64,000 nt of DNA from JAGXTF01 sp044224315 (GCA_044224315.1 JBGAKR010000001.1:248001-312000), one strand, 5' to 3'. Positions 26,700 to 35,761 are shown, counted from the first letter of the stretch. Notes: generated by a model not told the origin, from the sequence alone. Translations and numbers: made by a program.

Positions 26700-27758
26700 T
26701 TAAAGCCTGTTTTTAATCCAGGGAATTACTACCGAAGTAAAATCTTTTTCCTGATTTAACATAGGGCTATGGCCACTTCTTAGCAATTCGGCATAGGTTT
26801 TATCTGAGGCTCCGCATTGGTTGTATCCGCTTATCCCGCTTGCCCTGGGTACTACCATGTCAAACCTTCCCCAAATAAATAAAGAGGGTATCTTTATGCT
26901 ACCCATTTGCGATGTAAAATCGGCATTTTTTAGGGTAGAAAACATTTTATTGCTCGTTACCAATTCGTTCCATTTACTCAGGGGCAAATGCAAGGAACCT
27001 GTAACAGCATAATGAAGTGCATCAGTTGTGCCGGTAAGGTTCACAATACTGTCAACATCTGTCAAATATTGCTCGGCCGTAAATCCATATTGATTCAGCT
27101 GGGTTATTTGCCCATCACTGGCATTTTTCGGATCCACTTCTTTACAAAAATTCACAATTTCTGTCCATTCTTTTACATGGTTTCCTAGCCCTATTTGTTG
27201 ATTTCCCAATTCATTAAAACGGTTTATTAAAACATCCACACTTTTAAAATCATGGGCCCCGTCTACCTCTATAAATCCGGCAAGTTTCGCCTGCCTACCC
27301 GCATCAATAGTATAGGCTGTTATTAAAGTTCCACCCCAGCTATGCCCCATCAAAAATATTTTTCGTTGCGCCCCATATTTCTTTTTTAATACATTTATCA
27401 ATTGATCCAAATCATCTATATAGGTATCAATGGTATATGCATCCACAGAGAAATGCCCGGCCGAATTTCCACTGCCTCTCTGGTCCCAATAAACCATGGC
27501 AAACTGGGCTTCCATTTCGTCGCTAAATTCTTTCATAAAGGTATTATACACCTGTCCATCTCCACCCGGCCCGCCATGCACAACTACTACCAAAGCATTC
27601 GAGTTCAAATTGCCCTCTACCCATACCGGCATATCTGCACCCTTATTTCGCAGTGTAAAAAAATCCTGCAAATTGGTTGTATTACTCTCTTTTTTACAGC
27701 CTGTAAGTGCCAAAAGTAAGCATACACAAAACCCTAAATTAATTATTTTTTTGCCCAT
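26700..27758 (-). CDS. Alpha/beta-hydrolase lipoprotein (prolyl aminopeptidase-like)
   Basis: 352 residues. A lipoprotein signal peptide is visible (LLALTGC, lipidated Cys at about residue 21). The hydrolase core has the oxyanion motif HGGPGGDG, YWDQRGSGNS, and the nucleophile elbow GHSWGG with the catalytic serine; a late Asp (WGRFDMVVP) and His (SGHSPML) complete the triad. HGGPG plus DQRGSG is the proline iminopeptidase pattern. It is probably anchored on the periplasmic or outer face and may cleave N-terminal prolines or other small peptides or esters. Third gene of the ltaE operon, overlapping the preceding gene by 16 bases. Confidence 0.87.
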   Translation of the reverse strand: MGKKIINLGFCVCLLLALTGCKKESNTTNLQDFFTLRNKGADMPVWVEGNLNSNALVVVVHGGPGGDGQVYNTFMKEFSDEMEAQFAMVYWDQRGSGNSAGHFSVDAYTIDTYIDDLDQLINVLKKKYGAQRKIFLMGHSWGGTLITAYTIDAGRQAKLAGFIEVDGAHDFKSVDVLINRFNELGNQQIGLGNHVKEWTEIVNFCKEVDPKNASDGQITQLNQYGFTAEQYLTDVDSIVNLTGTTDALHYAVTGSLHLPLSKWNELVTSNKMFSTLKNADFTSQMGSIKIPSLFIWGRFDMVVPRASGISGYNQCGASDKTYAELLRSGHSPMLNQEKDFTSVVIPWIKNRL

Positions 27759-28459
27759 ATTGCATTCATGTTTTTAGTGAAAGAATTTAATTTAAAACGA
27801 TACCCCAGTTGCCAATAACTCAGCAATCCTATTGAGCTTCCCATAGGCATCGGCGTGCCTAATACGAATTCAAAACTCAGGGCGCCGGCATTTTTATTTT
27901 TACTTTTTTTCGCAAAATCCCAGCCAGTACCAAAACTCAGGGTAGGCATAAAATACCTGCGTCCTGCCAAGCTGCGCTCTTTTATTTCACCGTCATTTTT
28001 TATTACATAAGTCTTACCCGCATATACTGTCCACAATGCGCCGGCACCCACTCCCAACTCTGCTGTCAAGCCTTTATACCGGGTCCAGCGGTATTTCGCT
28101 TGTACATGTGCCATCATGCCGGTATGAAACTGTTTTTGGTTATAAAAAAACAAGCCGGGTTGAATTATCAAACTCCTGCTTTTATTTTGATAATTATCTC
28201 TTTTTTTAACCCCGGCAAAAAACAGAATGCGGGGCCTGTTTATTTTCTTCTCACGGGTTCTTAGTATATACTCGGTTTGCACACCCAGCCCCGAGTGCAG
28301 CCATACCGGGCTATACCAACTTACAGTCAATGGCCAGCTTTGGGTTGCCTTTTTCTCAACGGTTACAATTTTATATTTATTATTCTTTACCACCTGCTGT
28401 GCATTTATTTTAATGCAGGCCATTAAAAAATAAATGATAAATAATGGTCTTTTTTTCAT
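27743..28459 (-). CDS. Secreted or outer-membrane protein of unknown function
   Basis: 238 residues with a signal peptide (MKKRPLFIIYFLMACIKINAQ). The remainder has alternating hydrophobic and polar residues with many aromatics (WPLTVSWYSPVWLHSGLG, LSYWQLGYRFKL at the end), compatible with a small outer-membrane beta-barrel. I do not recognise a family. It lies between the threonine aldolase gene (4-base overlap) and the hydrolase gene (16-base overlap), so it is made in the same operon. Basic overall. Confidence 0.7.
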   Translation of the reverse strand: MKKRPLFIIYFLMACIKINAQQVVKNNKYKIVTVEKKATQSWPLTVSWYSPVWLHSGLGVQTEYILRTREKKINRPRILFFAGVKKRDNYQNKSRSLIIQPGLFFYNQKQFHTGMMAHVQAKYRWTRYKGLTAELGVGAGALWTVYAGKTYVIKNDGEIKERSLAGRRYFMPTLSFGTGWDFAKKSKNKNAGALSFEFVLGTPMPMGSSIGLLSYWQLGYRFKLNSFTKNMNAIWAKK

Positions 28460-29484
28460 TTGTATTGTATCAATAATTTTGCTAAATTTTCTACCATACT
28501 TTCATCAATATCTAAATGAAAAACAAAGCGCACCCAGCCAGGTCCCGACAGGTTTGTGAGTACACCGTTCTGCTTTAAATATTCGCACAAATGCTGGCTT
28601 TTTTCTATTTCTACGGGTTTAAAATAAATTATATTGGTTTCTACTGGCAAAATTTCACCTACCCATGGGCATTTTTTTAATACTTCAGAAATATTGGCTG
28701 CTTTTTTATGGTCCTCAGCCAGTCGTGCTACATGATTTTCTAATGCGTATATACAAGCTGCACCCAAAAATCCTATCTGCCGCATTCCACCCCCCAGCCT
28801 TTTTCTATGGCGATGGGCCTGTTTTATAAATTCCTTTTTACCCAGTAGTACAGATCCCACTGGGGCCCCCATTCCTTTCGAAAAACATACCGAAATACTA
28901 TCAAATATGTTTCCAAAAAATTCGGGTTTTTGCCCGGTGGCTACAATTGCATTCCACAGCCGGGCGCCATCCAGGTGGGTTTTTAATCCGGCGTTGTGGG
29001 CGGTTTGGCATACATCTTCCAGGGTTTCCGTTGGCCAACAAATTCCACCACCCCGGTTACAGGTATTTTCTATTTCTACCAATCGTGTTACCGGAAAATG
29101 TGCATCATCGGCATTTATATTTTCAAGTACATCCCGGGCTGTAAATATGCCGCCGCGTCCTTGCAGCAACCTTACCGATACGCCACTGGTAGCAGCTATC
29201 CCACCCCCTTCATACCGGTATACATGGGTATATTCGTCGCATATAATTTCATCGCCCGGTTGGGTATGGGTTTTTAATGCCACCTGGTTTGCCATGGTTC
29301 CACTGGGAAAAAAAAGTGCGGCCTCCATGCCAAAATAATCGGCAGTTTTTTGCTGTAATAAATTTATCGTTGGGTCATCACCAAATACATCATCTCCCAC
29401 TTCGGCTTCCATCATGGCCTGCCGCATGGCGGCCGTGGGGCGGGTTACCGTGTCGCTGCGCAAATCGGTTATGCGTATACTCAT
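28456..29484 (-). CDS. ltaE: Low-specificity L-threonine aldolase
   Basis: 342 residues, usual length. PLP fold-type I enzyme that splits L-threonine or allo-threonine into glycine and acetaldehyde in the cytoplasm. Motifs: TDLRSDTVTRPTAAMR at the N-terminus, FGDDPT, FFPSGTMANQVA, the DGARLWNA aspartate that contacts the PLP ring nitrogen, and SVCFSKGMGAPVGS with the PLP-binding lysine. First gene of the minus-strand operon 29484-26700. Confidence 0.94.
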   Translation of the reverse strand: MSIRITDLRSDTVTRPTAAMRQAMMEAEVGDDVFGDDPTINLLQQKTADYFGMEAALFFPSGTMANQVALKTHTQPGDEIICDEYTHVYRYEGGGIAATSGVSVRLLQGRGGIFTARDVLENINADDAHFPVTRLVEIENTCNRGGGICWPTETLEDVCQTAHNAGLKTHLDGARLWNAIVATGQKPEFFGNIFDSISVCFSKGMGAPVGSVLLGKKEFIKQAHRHRKRLGGGMRQIGFLGAACIYALENHVARLAEDHKKAANISEVLKKCPWVGEILPVETNIIYFKPVEIEKSQHLCEYLKQNGVLTNLSGPGWVRFVFHLDIDESMVENLAKLLIQYK

Positions 29485-29649
29485 AACTACAATATTCGCA
29501 CTTCATCCGCTATATTTTTTAAGCCCTTTAAAATTATTCTAATTTATTCGATATAAATTTTGCATTCCATTATTATCAAATCAGGCACGTACCTTTTTTG
29601 CCACAGATTTTATTCTGTAGAAAACAATGGGATTTTGTAAAAACCGTTA

Positions 29650-30147
29650 TTAGTGGTGGTGTCCGCCCGGGCCGTGTACATGGCCATGGCTCAGTTCGTC
29701 TTCCGTAGCTGCGCGCACTGCCAGTATATTTCCGGTAAAGTGCAGGCTTTGTCCGGCCAGGGGGTGGTTAAAGTCCATGCGCACTTTTTCTTCGTCTATT
29801 TCCACTATCGTACCTTCCATAGGGTTGCCATCCTGGTCTTGCATAGGTACTAAATTGCCTACCACCAGCAGGTCGGGGGGCACATCGGGGCCTGCAAATA
29901 CGCTGCGGGCTATGTTTATAATACGGTCGGGGTGGGCAGTTCCGTATGCATCATCACCGGTCAGGCTAAACGTAAAATGGTCTCCGGCTTTCAGCCCGGT
30001 AAGCTTTTCATCAAATGCAGGCAGGGTTTGGCCTATACCGTGTATAAATACAAAGGGCCTTTCATCATTGGTTTCATCGGCTATTGCGCCACTGTCAAGT
30101 GTAAGTGTGTAGGTAAGGCTTACAACTGTGTTGGGTGATATTTGCAT
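29650..30147 (-). CDS. FKBP-type peptidyl-prolyl isomerase, SlyD-like
   Basis: 165 residues from ATG 30147. The frame is open further up, but the -7 box at 30166-30173 overlaps the next possible TTG, so the shorter start is preferred. The FKBP domain is interrupted by the insert-in-flap region as in SlyD (DDAYGTAHPDRI, PLAGQSLHFTGNI), and the C-terminus is histidine-rich (HGHVHGPGGHHH), a nickel or other metal-binding tail as in E. coli SlyD. Probable cytoplasmic chaperone/isomerase. The gene stands alone. Confidence 0.92.
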   Translation of the reverse strand: MQISPNTVVSLTYTLTLDSGAIADETNDERPFVFIHGIGQTLPAFDEKLTGLKAGDHFTFSLTGDDAYGTAHPDRIINIARSVFAGPDVPPDLLVVGNLVPMQDQDGNPMEGTIVEIDEEKVRMDFNHPLAGQSLHFTGNILAVRAATEDELSHGHVHGPGGHHH

Positions 30148-30165
30148 ATTTCTGTTCTTAGCGGG

Positions 30166-30173
30166 CAAAGGTA
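30166..30173 (-). promoter_or_regulatory. -7 box TACCTTTG for slyD-like gene
   Basis: Exact TAnnTTTG on the minus strand, 18 bases before ATG 30147. Confidence 0.6.
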
Positions 30174-30545
30174 GGCAATTATTTGCTGCCCTCTATTTCC
30201 GGCTCAGTGGCAAATCCCCATTTATTTTACGGCCCGTATTACAATTTTATCCCTCCTTTTTCGTTTTTAAAAAATAAGGCAGGGGTTTACTGCTTTTACC
30301 ATTGTGTTTAGCGGGGGTCCTATCCGGCTATCCGCTTTAGTCCGCTGTCAGGGTGCAGGCATCTGCAGCTGTCTGCGGGGGCTCTGTTCCGCCGCCGCCA
30401 CAGCCAGGCAGTTGCCAGCCCCCGGCCATGCGGGCTATCACTCCTATCCGGGGCCCTGGCTTTCCGTTTTTTATCCTGCCTTTTACTATTTTTTTTACAT
30501 TATTTTTATTCAAAAAAATGTACATTTTCAATTCATTTATTCCAT
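30174..30545. other. 372-base non-coding region with a GC-rich core
   Basis: No convincing gene. The flanks are AT-rich, but about 30305-30475 is strikingly GC-rich. TCCTATCCGG occurs twice (30318-30327 and 30442-30451), and there are short self-complementary pieces such as GGCAGTTGCC. A 75-residue minus-strand frame crosses it, but its composition (Gly/Pro runs) and lack of a promoter argue against coding. It may be a repetitive intergenic element or a structured RNA; I cannot tell. Confidence 0.5.
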
Positions 30546-30584
30546 AAAAAAAAAGGGCCCTCACTCAAGAGGGTCCCTTTTTTT
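30546..30584 (-). terminator. Bidirectional rho-independent terminator
   Basis: Runs of A and T flank the stem GGGCCCTC / GAGGGTCCC (one base bulged) with loop ACTCAA. It lies 36 bases after the stop of the T9SS cargo gene on the minus strand. Confidence 0.85.
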
Positions 30585-30619
30585 GTCATGAATATTATTT
30601 AACTGTATCTACTGTTTTT

Positions 30620-31624
30620 TTATAGTTGTATGTATTGCATTTTGTGAATGCTTTCGCCCGTTGCAGTATTTACTACGTTTAAGAAATATACGCCAGGAGT
30701 AAGTGTGTTTATGGTGGTGCTTCCGTTCATATCCAGGGCGGTTTTGCTTACAGTATTTCCGTTTACATCTGCAATCTGTACGCTAAAGTTTTCAGCTTCA
30801 TTTATTCCGCCAAAGTTTAATACGTTACCGCTGTTTGGCACAGGCCAGGCAGTAATGTGGGCGGTCATCAGGGTTTTTACAACACGCAATCCTACTTCCT
30901 GGGTATTGCCGTTCAGGTCGGTTTGGCTCAGGCGGTAGTACACAGTGCCCGCTACAGGGTTGGCATCTTCGCATACATAAGTTTGGGTTTGTTCACTGTT
31001 GCCGGCTGCTTTCAGGGTGCTTACCAGTTTCCAGTCTTTACCGTTTACAGAGCGTTCTACAGTAAAATAGTCGCTGTTTTTTTCGCTGGCAGTATTCCAG
31101 TTTATATATACTTTGTTTTCGGCTGCAGATGCATTAAAGTTGGTAACTTCTACAGGCAGGGCAATAATACCGGCCGAAAAGCGCAGGGTTTGACTTGCAA
31201 TACCCGGACCCTCAATTTGTATGGCTATTGAATCGCAAAATAAAGATGCAACGGTAGCGGTTTTGCAATCACTGTTTGGGTTCCATACGTTAGATTGGCT
31301 TGTTACATTTCCATCACCCCCCTTATTGGGTAAATCAAAAAAGTGCGATGATTTGCCACAACCCAGCGTGCCTTGCAGGGTGTATAATTCTTCGGGTTTG
31401 TTTTTACCAGAAATTTTTACGTCGTAGTTCAGTTTCACATTGTAGTTGTATCCGTATTTGCAATCCTTGCCTTTTGGTACAATCGATTCTGGTATTACTT
31501 CAATGGTTACAGTATAACCTTTGGTTGAGGTAACTTTTACCTGGGCGCTGGCTGAAAATATGCTCATGATTGCAACTGCCATTGCGCAAATGATGTTTTT
31601 GGTGTTTGTTTTTGTTTGTTTCAC
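30620..31624 (-). CDS. Secreted protein with T9SS type A sorting domain
   Basis: 334 residues. A signal peptide (IICAMAVAIMSIFSASAQ) is followed by an unrecognised cysteine-containing domain (residues 29-160). An Fn3-like segment typical of T9SS cargo follows (VEVTNFNASAAENKVYINWNTASEKNSDYFTVERS), and the C-terminal sorting domain begins AWPVPNSGNVLNFG and ends GVYFLNVVNTATG...HKMQYIQL. It should be exported by Sec and then the type IX system and anchored to the cell surface. The GTG start lies only four bases after a -7 box. Ligand or activity unknown. Confidence 0.88.
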   Translation of the reverse strand: MKQTKTNTKNIICAMAVAIMSIFSASAQVKVTSTKGYTVTIEVIPESIVPKGKDCKYGYNYNVKLNYDVKISGKNKPEELYTLQGTLGCGKSSHFFDLPNKGGDGNVTSQSNVWNPNSDCKTATVASLFCDSIAIQIEGPGIASQTLRFSAGIIALPVEVTNFNASAAENKVYINWNTASEKNSDYFTVERSVNGKDWKLVSTLKAAGNSEQTQTYVCEDANPVAGTVYYRLSQTDLNGNTQEVGLRVVKTLMTAHITAWPVPNSGNVLNFGGINEAENFSVQIADVNGNTVSKTALDMNGSTTINTLTPGVYFLNVVNTATGESIHKMQYIQL

Positions 31625-31628
31625 GATG

Positions 31629-31636
31629 CAAAACTA
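31629..31636 (-). promoter_or_regulatory. -7 box TAGTTTTG for T9SS cargo gene
   Basis: Exact TAnnTTTG, four bases before the GTG at 31624; the message is predicted to be leaderless. Confidence 0.6.
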
Positions 31637-32091
31637 CCCTCACCTTGCCCCTCCATTTTTCAGCACTTTACCAAACCAAGTTCTCGATTTACTAAACAAT
31701 ATTATCATTTTAATTAACCAAAATACGTTTATAATTAACGGCATGATTTTGGATTGCAACCACTTTATAGCATCTACATTCAGCCTATTTCATTGATTTT
31801 GTTATACTTATACAATATCATTACCCATAGTTACACTCCTTATCATACACTATAGTATGCCTATTATATATTAAAATCGATTTTTCAAAAACCCAACCAG
31901 CCCTCAGCCGGCTACACCAAAGGGCATAAAAAAAGCCGCCCATACAGGCCGCCTTGTTCTGTTCTAATTTAAGCGCTGCATTTGCAGGCACCCCTGCCCC
32001 TTACCCTATTACTCTAACTTCATTCACACCTCACACTTCCCACCTCACACATCCCACCTCGAACCTCGTACTTCACACCTCGTATTTCGTA
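31637..32091. other. 455-base intergenic region with a degenerate CACACCTC repeat tract
   Basis: AT-rich sequence from 31680 to 31910 without a convincing gene. From about 32019 to 32094 there is a degenerate short tandem repeat on the plus strand with variants of TCACACCTC / CCCACCTC / CGTATTTCGTAC. It directly follows the dmpG stop and may be a simple-sequence remnant rather than a regulatory site. Confidence 0.5.
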
Positions 32092-33099
32092 CTACTTTTT
32101 CATATCCAGGGCCACATCCACTATCATATCTTCCTGCCCACCTACCATCTTGCGGCGGCCCAGCTCTTGTAATATACTGCGTGTATCCATGCCATACCTT
32201 TCTGCGGCGCGTTCGGCATGTAGTAAAAAGCTGCTGTACACACCTGCATATCCCAGCGACAGTGTTTCCCTATCCACTCTTACCGGTCGGGTTTGCAGGG
32301 GCCTTATCAGGTCGTCTGCGGCATCCATCAGTGCGTATAAATCGCAGCCATGGCTGGCTTCCATTTTATTCAATACGGCTATCAGCACTTCCAGTGGTGC
32401 ATTCCCCGCCCCGGCTCCCATTCCGGCCAGCGAGGCATCAAGTCTGTTAGCCCCATGGCGCATGGCTTCTATGGTATTGGCCACTCCCAATGACAGGTTG
32501 TGGTGGCAGTGTATGCCTATTTCAGTTTCGGGTTTTAGCACATCCTTAAATGCCAGTATGCGGTCGGCCACATCCTGAGGCAGCATGGCACCGGCACTGT
32601 CAGTTACATATACGCAGTCGGCCCCGTAGCTTTCCATCAGTTTGGCTTGTTCGGCCAGTTTTAAGGGCTCGTTCATATGGGCCATCATTAAAAATCCGCC
32701 CACATCCATGCCCATTTTCTTGGCTGCATCTATGTGTTGTGCACTTATATCAGCCTCGGTACAGTGGGTGGCTATGCGCACACTTACTACACCCAGGTCT
32801 TTGGCCTTTTTCAAATCGTCTATGGTACCTATTCCAGGCAGCAGCAGGGTGGTAAGTTTGGCTTTGGTTAGTTTTTCGGCAATACCGGCCAGCCAGTCCC
32901 AATCGGTATGGGCGCCAAATCCGTAATTAAAACTTCCGCCTGCCAATCCATCGCCATGGGCAATTTCTATGGCGTCTACTCCGGCGGCATCCAGGGCCAC
33001 GGCTATTTCAGTCAGTTTTTCTTTGCTGTACTGGTGGCGTATGGCATGTTGTCCATCGCGCAGGGTCACATCTTGTATATACAGTTTGTGTTGGCTCAT
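32092..33099 (-). CDS. dmpG: 4-hydroxy-2-oxovalerate aldolase
   Basis: 335 residues. Splits 4-hydroxy-2-oxovalerate into pyruvate and acetaldehyde, passing the aldehyde through an internal channel to its DmpF partner. TIM-barrel motifs: DVTLRDGQHAIRHQY (Arg and Asp of the active site), IEIAHGDGLAGGSFNYGF, YVTDSAGAML, and the metal-binding IHCHHNLSLGVANT. The C-terminal helical extension contacts DmpF. Its start overlaps the dmpF stop by 4 bases, as expected for a stoichiometric complex. The codons are clearly GC-richer than those of the flanking genes. Confidence 0.95.
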   Translation of the reverse strand: MSQHKLYIQDVTLRDGQHAIRHQYSKEKLTEIAVALDAAGVDAIEIAHGDGLAGGSFNYGFGAHTDWDWLAGIAEKLTKAKLTTLLLPGIGTIDDLKKAKDLGVVSVRIATHCTEADISAQHIDAAKKMGMDVGGFLMMAHMNEPLKLAEQAKLMESYGADCVYVTDSAGAMLPQDVADRILAFKDVLKPETEIGIHCHHNLSLGVANTIEAMRHGANRLDASLAGMGAGAGNAPLEVLIAVLNKMEASHGCDLYALMDAADDLIRPLQTRPVRVDRETLSLGYAGVYSSFLLHAERAAERYGMDTRSILQELGRRKMVGGQEDMIVDVALDMKK

Positions 33100-34037
33100 G
33101 CTTGGGTTCCTTTCTGCATTAGTCTGGCCAGTTTTTCTCCGGTTGCCAGTGCGGCCGATGTCATTATGTCCAGGTTACCGGCATACTCTGGCAGGTAATG
33201 CCCTGCTCCACGCACTTGCAGCAGCACCATGGTTTTCAGCCCGCTTACGTGGCCCACCCCTTCTATAAACACGGGCTTATCGGCGGGTATTTCTTCAAAT
33301 TGTACCTGCTGGTGCAGTTCGTAGCCGGGTACATATTTCTGCACTTCAGCCACCATGGTGTGTATGCTGGCTTCTATGGCGCTTTTGTCGGCCATTTCAC
33401 TCAGGGTAAACACAGTATCGCGCATTACCAGGGGCGGTTCGGCGGGGTTTAGTATTATTATGGCTTTGCCTTTTGTGGCCCCACCCACCTGCTCTATGGC
33501 ATGGGCGGTGGTTTCGGTAAATTCATCAATATTGGCACGGGTTCCGGGTCCGGCACTTTTGCTGGCTATACTGGCCACTATTTCGCCATAGTGCACTTTT
33601 GCCACTTTCGATACGGCTGCCACTATGGGTATGGTAGCCTGGCCTCCGCAGGTTACCATATTCACGTTCATGGCATCGGTGTGCAAATCAAAGTTTACGG
33701 GCGGTACCAAAAACGGACCAATGGCAGCCGGGGTAAGGTCTATCATTTTCTTATCCGGAAAACGCGATATAATGCTGTGATTATAAATATGGGCCTTGGC
33801 CGAGGTAGCGTCAAAAATAAGTTTTATGTCCGACCATTCGGGCATTCCCAGCAATCCTTCCACACCGTGGTAGGTGGTATTTACCCCCATGCGCACAGCC
33901 CTTGCCAATCCATCGCTGGCCTGGTCTATACCCACCATTATCCCCATTTCCAGCACCTCAGAGGTACGCAATATTTTTATCATCAGGTCGGTACCTATAT
34001 TGCCCGATCCTATGATGGCCACTTTCACTTTGTTCAT
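33096..34037 (-). CDS. dmpF: Acetaldehyde dehydrogenase (acylating), DmpF-type
   Basis: 313 residues. Oxidises acetaldehyde to acetyl-CoA with NAD+ and CoA. The N-terminal NAD domain has VAIIGSGNIGTDLMI, the catalytic cysteine is in NMVTCGGQATIPIV, and RANIDEFTETTAHAIEQVGG and EVQKYVPGYEL are family-typical. It pairs with DmpG downstream (4-base overlap). A degenerate -7 box (TAGTTTCG) lies before the ATG, and a 75-base gap separates it from dmpE, so it may have its own promoter. Confidence 0.95.
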   Translation of the reverse strand: MNKVKVAIIGSGNIGTDLMIKILRTSEVLEMGIMVGIDQASDGLARAVRMGVNTTYHGVEGLLGMPEWSDIKLIFDATSAKAHIYNHSIISRFPDKKMIDLTPAAIGPFLVPPVNFDLHTDAMNVNMVTCGGQATIPIVAAVSKVAKVHYGEIVASIASKSAGPGTRANIDEFTETTAHAIEQVGGATKGKAIIILNPAEPPLVMRDTVFTLSEMADKSAIEASIHTMVAEVQKYVPGYELHQQVQFEEIPADKPVFIEGVGHVSGLKTMVLLQVRGAGHYLPEYAGNLDIMTSAALATGEKLARLMQKGTQA

Positions 34038-34112
34038 CAGAAAGCTGCGAAACTAATACAGGGCGGTTATTAAACAACAGGCAGGCACGGGCTGCCATTG
34101 TGTTTTTTACAA

Positions 34113-34907
34113 TCAGTGGCCAAAGTGTACCCCTACTTGCCCCAGTCCGTCTACCCGGGCTTCAAAGTAATCTCCCTGGGCGGCGTTGGCCATAGGGCCC
34201 AGTGCTCCGCTTAGCACTATATCTCCGGCCTGCAGGGGTGTACCCATAGCAATCATAGTTTTGGCCAGCCATAGCACCGCTTTTACCGGCGATCCCAGGC
34301 AGGCTTCCCCTTTGCCCTGGCTGCATACCTCGCCGTTTTTGGTCATTTCCATGCTGCATCCGGTAAAGTCAAAATACCGGGGATCTACTTTTTCATCGCC
34401 CAGCACCAGGTGGCTGGCTGCGGCATTGTCGGCAATGGTATCAGTTATACGTATATCCCAGTTTTGTATGCGGCTGCCTACAATTTCTATGCTGGCACAT
34501 ATATAATCGGTGGCAGCCAGTATATCGGCTTCGGTGGCATTGGCATCGGTTATGCCGGCTTTCATCACAAAACCCACTTCGGCCTCGGCTTTGGCCTGCA
34601 TGCACTCGCTCCAGGGCACGGTGCCGTTGTTGGGTATATGCATATTGTGCAGCAATAGCCCAAAATCGGGTTGGTCTACCCCCAGCTGCTTTTGCACGGC
34701 AAATGAGGTAAGCCCTATTTTTTTCCCAATTACCCGGGCACCTGCGGCTATTTTCAGGTCGTTGTTTATGCGTTGCACGGCGTAGGCTGCGCTTTGGTCG
34801 GTTTCGCCAATCAGGGTTCTCACTGGGGTGCAGGGCACTCCGGTTTCGGCGGCCTGGCGCAGGTTTTTCGCGGCTTCTTCTATCAGGTTTTGTGCGGTGG
34901 TATGCAT
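34113..34907 (-). CDS. dmpE: 2-oxopent-4-enoate hydratase
   Basis: 264 residues of the fumarylacetoacetate hydrolase-like fold. Adds water to 2-hydroxypenta-2,4-dienoate, giving 4-hydroxy-2-oxovalerate, the DmpG substrate. GKKIGLTSFAVQKQLGVDQPDFG distinguishes the hydratase from the related decarboxylase; further on are AEAEVGFVM, IVGSRIQNWDIRITDTIADNAA and GSPVKAVLWLA. It has its own -7 box and diverges from dmpH. In the family, hydratase and decarboxylase form a complex, fitting this arrangement. Confidence 0.92.
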   Translation of the reverse strand: MHTTAQNLIEEAAKNLRQAAETGVPCTPVRTLIGETDQSAAYAVQRINNDLKIAAGARVIGKKIGLTSFAVQKQLGVDQPDFGLLLHNMHIPNNGTVPWSECMQAKAEAEVGFVMKAGITDANATEADILAATDYICASIEIVGSRIQNWDIRITDTIADNAAASHLVLGDEKVDPRYFDFTGCSMEMTKNGEVCSQGKGEACLGSPVKAVLWLAKTMIAMGTPLQAGDIVLSGALGPMANAAQGDYFEARVDGLGQVGVHFGH

Positions 34908-34914
34908 GGGCCTG

Positions 34915-34922
34915 CAAAAGTA
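34915..34922 (-). promoter_or_regulatory. -7 box TACTTTTG for dmpE
   Basis: Exact TAnnTTTG on the minus strand, seven bases before ATG 34907. Confidence 0.6.
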
Positions 34923-34975
34923 GTTTCATTCACCTAATTATGCATAAACCCAAGGGATTGCTGGGTTTAAAATCC

Positions 34976-34983
34976 TAATTTTG
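34976..34983 (+). promoter_or_regulatory. -7 box TAATTTTG for dmpH
   Basis: Exact TAnnTTTG, four bases before GTG 34988, with a TTG-containing -33-like element about 18 bases upstream (near 34958). The 80-base gap to dmpE therefore carries back-to-back promoters. Confidence 0.65.
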
Positions 34984-34987
34984 TGGG

Positions 34988-35761
34988 GTGGATACCCAAC
35001 AGTCTTTGGCCAACCTGGCCCTTTATTTAGATAATGCCGCCATGCAGGCAACCGCCGTGGCCCAACTCAGCAATTTTTCTCCCATCGGCCTGGCCGATGC
35101 CTATGAGGTACAGCGCCAAAGCATACAGCTGCGCCTAAACCGGGGCGAGAGTCTCATTGGCCTTAAAATGGGCTTTACCAGCGAGGCCAAAATGCAGCAA
35201 ATGGGTGTGCACGATATGATCTGGGGCCGCCTTACCAGCACCATGCTGGTACCCAATGGGGGCAGTATTACGTTTAGTAATTACATCCACCCCAGGGCCG
35301 AACCCGAAATCTGTTTCCGCATCAGCCGCGATATCGACCGCGAACTGCAACTGCACGAAATCCGCGATTATGTAGATGGGGTAGCCGCTGCCATCGAAAT
35401 TATCGATAGCCGTTACCAAAACTTCAAGTTCTCTTTAGAAGATGTGGTGGCCGATAACTGCAGCTCAGCCGCCCTGGTGGTTGGCCCATGGCTGCCGGTA
35501 GATACGGAGGTAAACAACCTCCCCATCGCCCTCAAAATCAATGGCCACAAGGCAGAGCATGGCAATAGTGCCGATATTTTGGGCAACCCCTGGCTGGCAA
35601 TCTGCGCCGCCACCCGCCTGGCCCTGCAGTACCGCGAACCTATTAAGGCCGGCATGTACATTATGGCCGGGGCCGCCAGTGCCGCTGCCTTTATTAAAGC
35701 CGGCGAAACCATTCTGGCCGAGGTTGATACCCTGGGCCCCGTTTCTTTTTCGGTGGTATAA
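34988..35761 (+). CDS. dmpH: 2-oxo-3-hexenedioate (4-oxalocrotonate) decarboxylase
   Basis: 257 residues, paralog of DmpE. Decarboxylates 4-oxalocrotonate to 2-hydroxypenta-2,4-dienoate. The decarboxylase-type signature LKMGFTSEAKMQQMGV replaces the hydratase QxxLGVxQPDFG; IHPRAEPEICF, IEIIDSRYQNFKFSLEDVVADNCSS and MAGAASAAAFIKAG follow. GTG start just after a -7 box. With DmpE, DmpF and DmpG it makes a complete route from 4-oxalocrotonate to acetyl-CoA. The DUF3089 gene follows after 4 bases. Confidence 0.9.
   Translation: MDTQQSLANLALYLDNAAMQATAVAQLSNFSPIGLADAYEVQRQSIQLRLNRGESLIGLKMGFTSEAKMQQMGVHDMIWGRLTSTMLVPNGGSITFSNYIHPRAEPEICFRISRDIDRELQLHEIRDYVDGVAAAIEIIDSRYQNFKFSLEDVVADNCSSAALVVGPWLPVDTEVNNLPIALKINGHKAEHGNSADILGNPWLAICAATRLALQYREPIKAGMYIMAGAASAAAFIKAGETILAEVDTLGPVSFSVV

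Noticed and set aside
30337..30564. 75-residue minus-strand ORF in the GC-rich intergenic block
   Set aside because: Gly/Pro-rich, no promoter or conserved motif, overlaps a terminator.
31920..31960. Terminator at AAAAAAAGCCGCCC...GGCCGCC
   Set aside because: The arms are not properly complementary (GCCGCC against GGCCGCC), so no stable stem could be supported.
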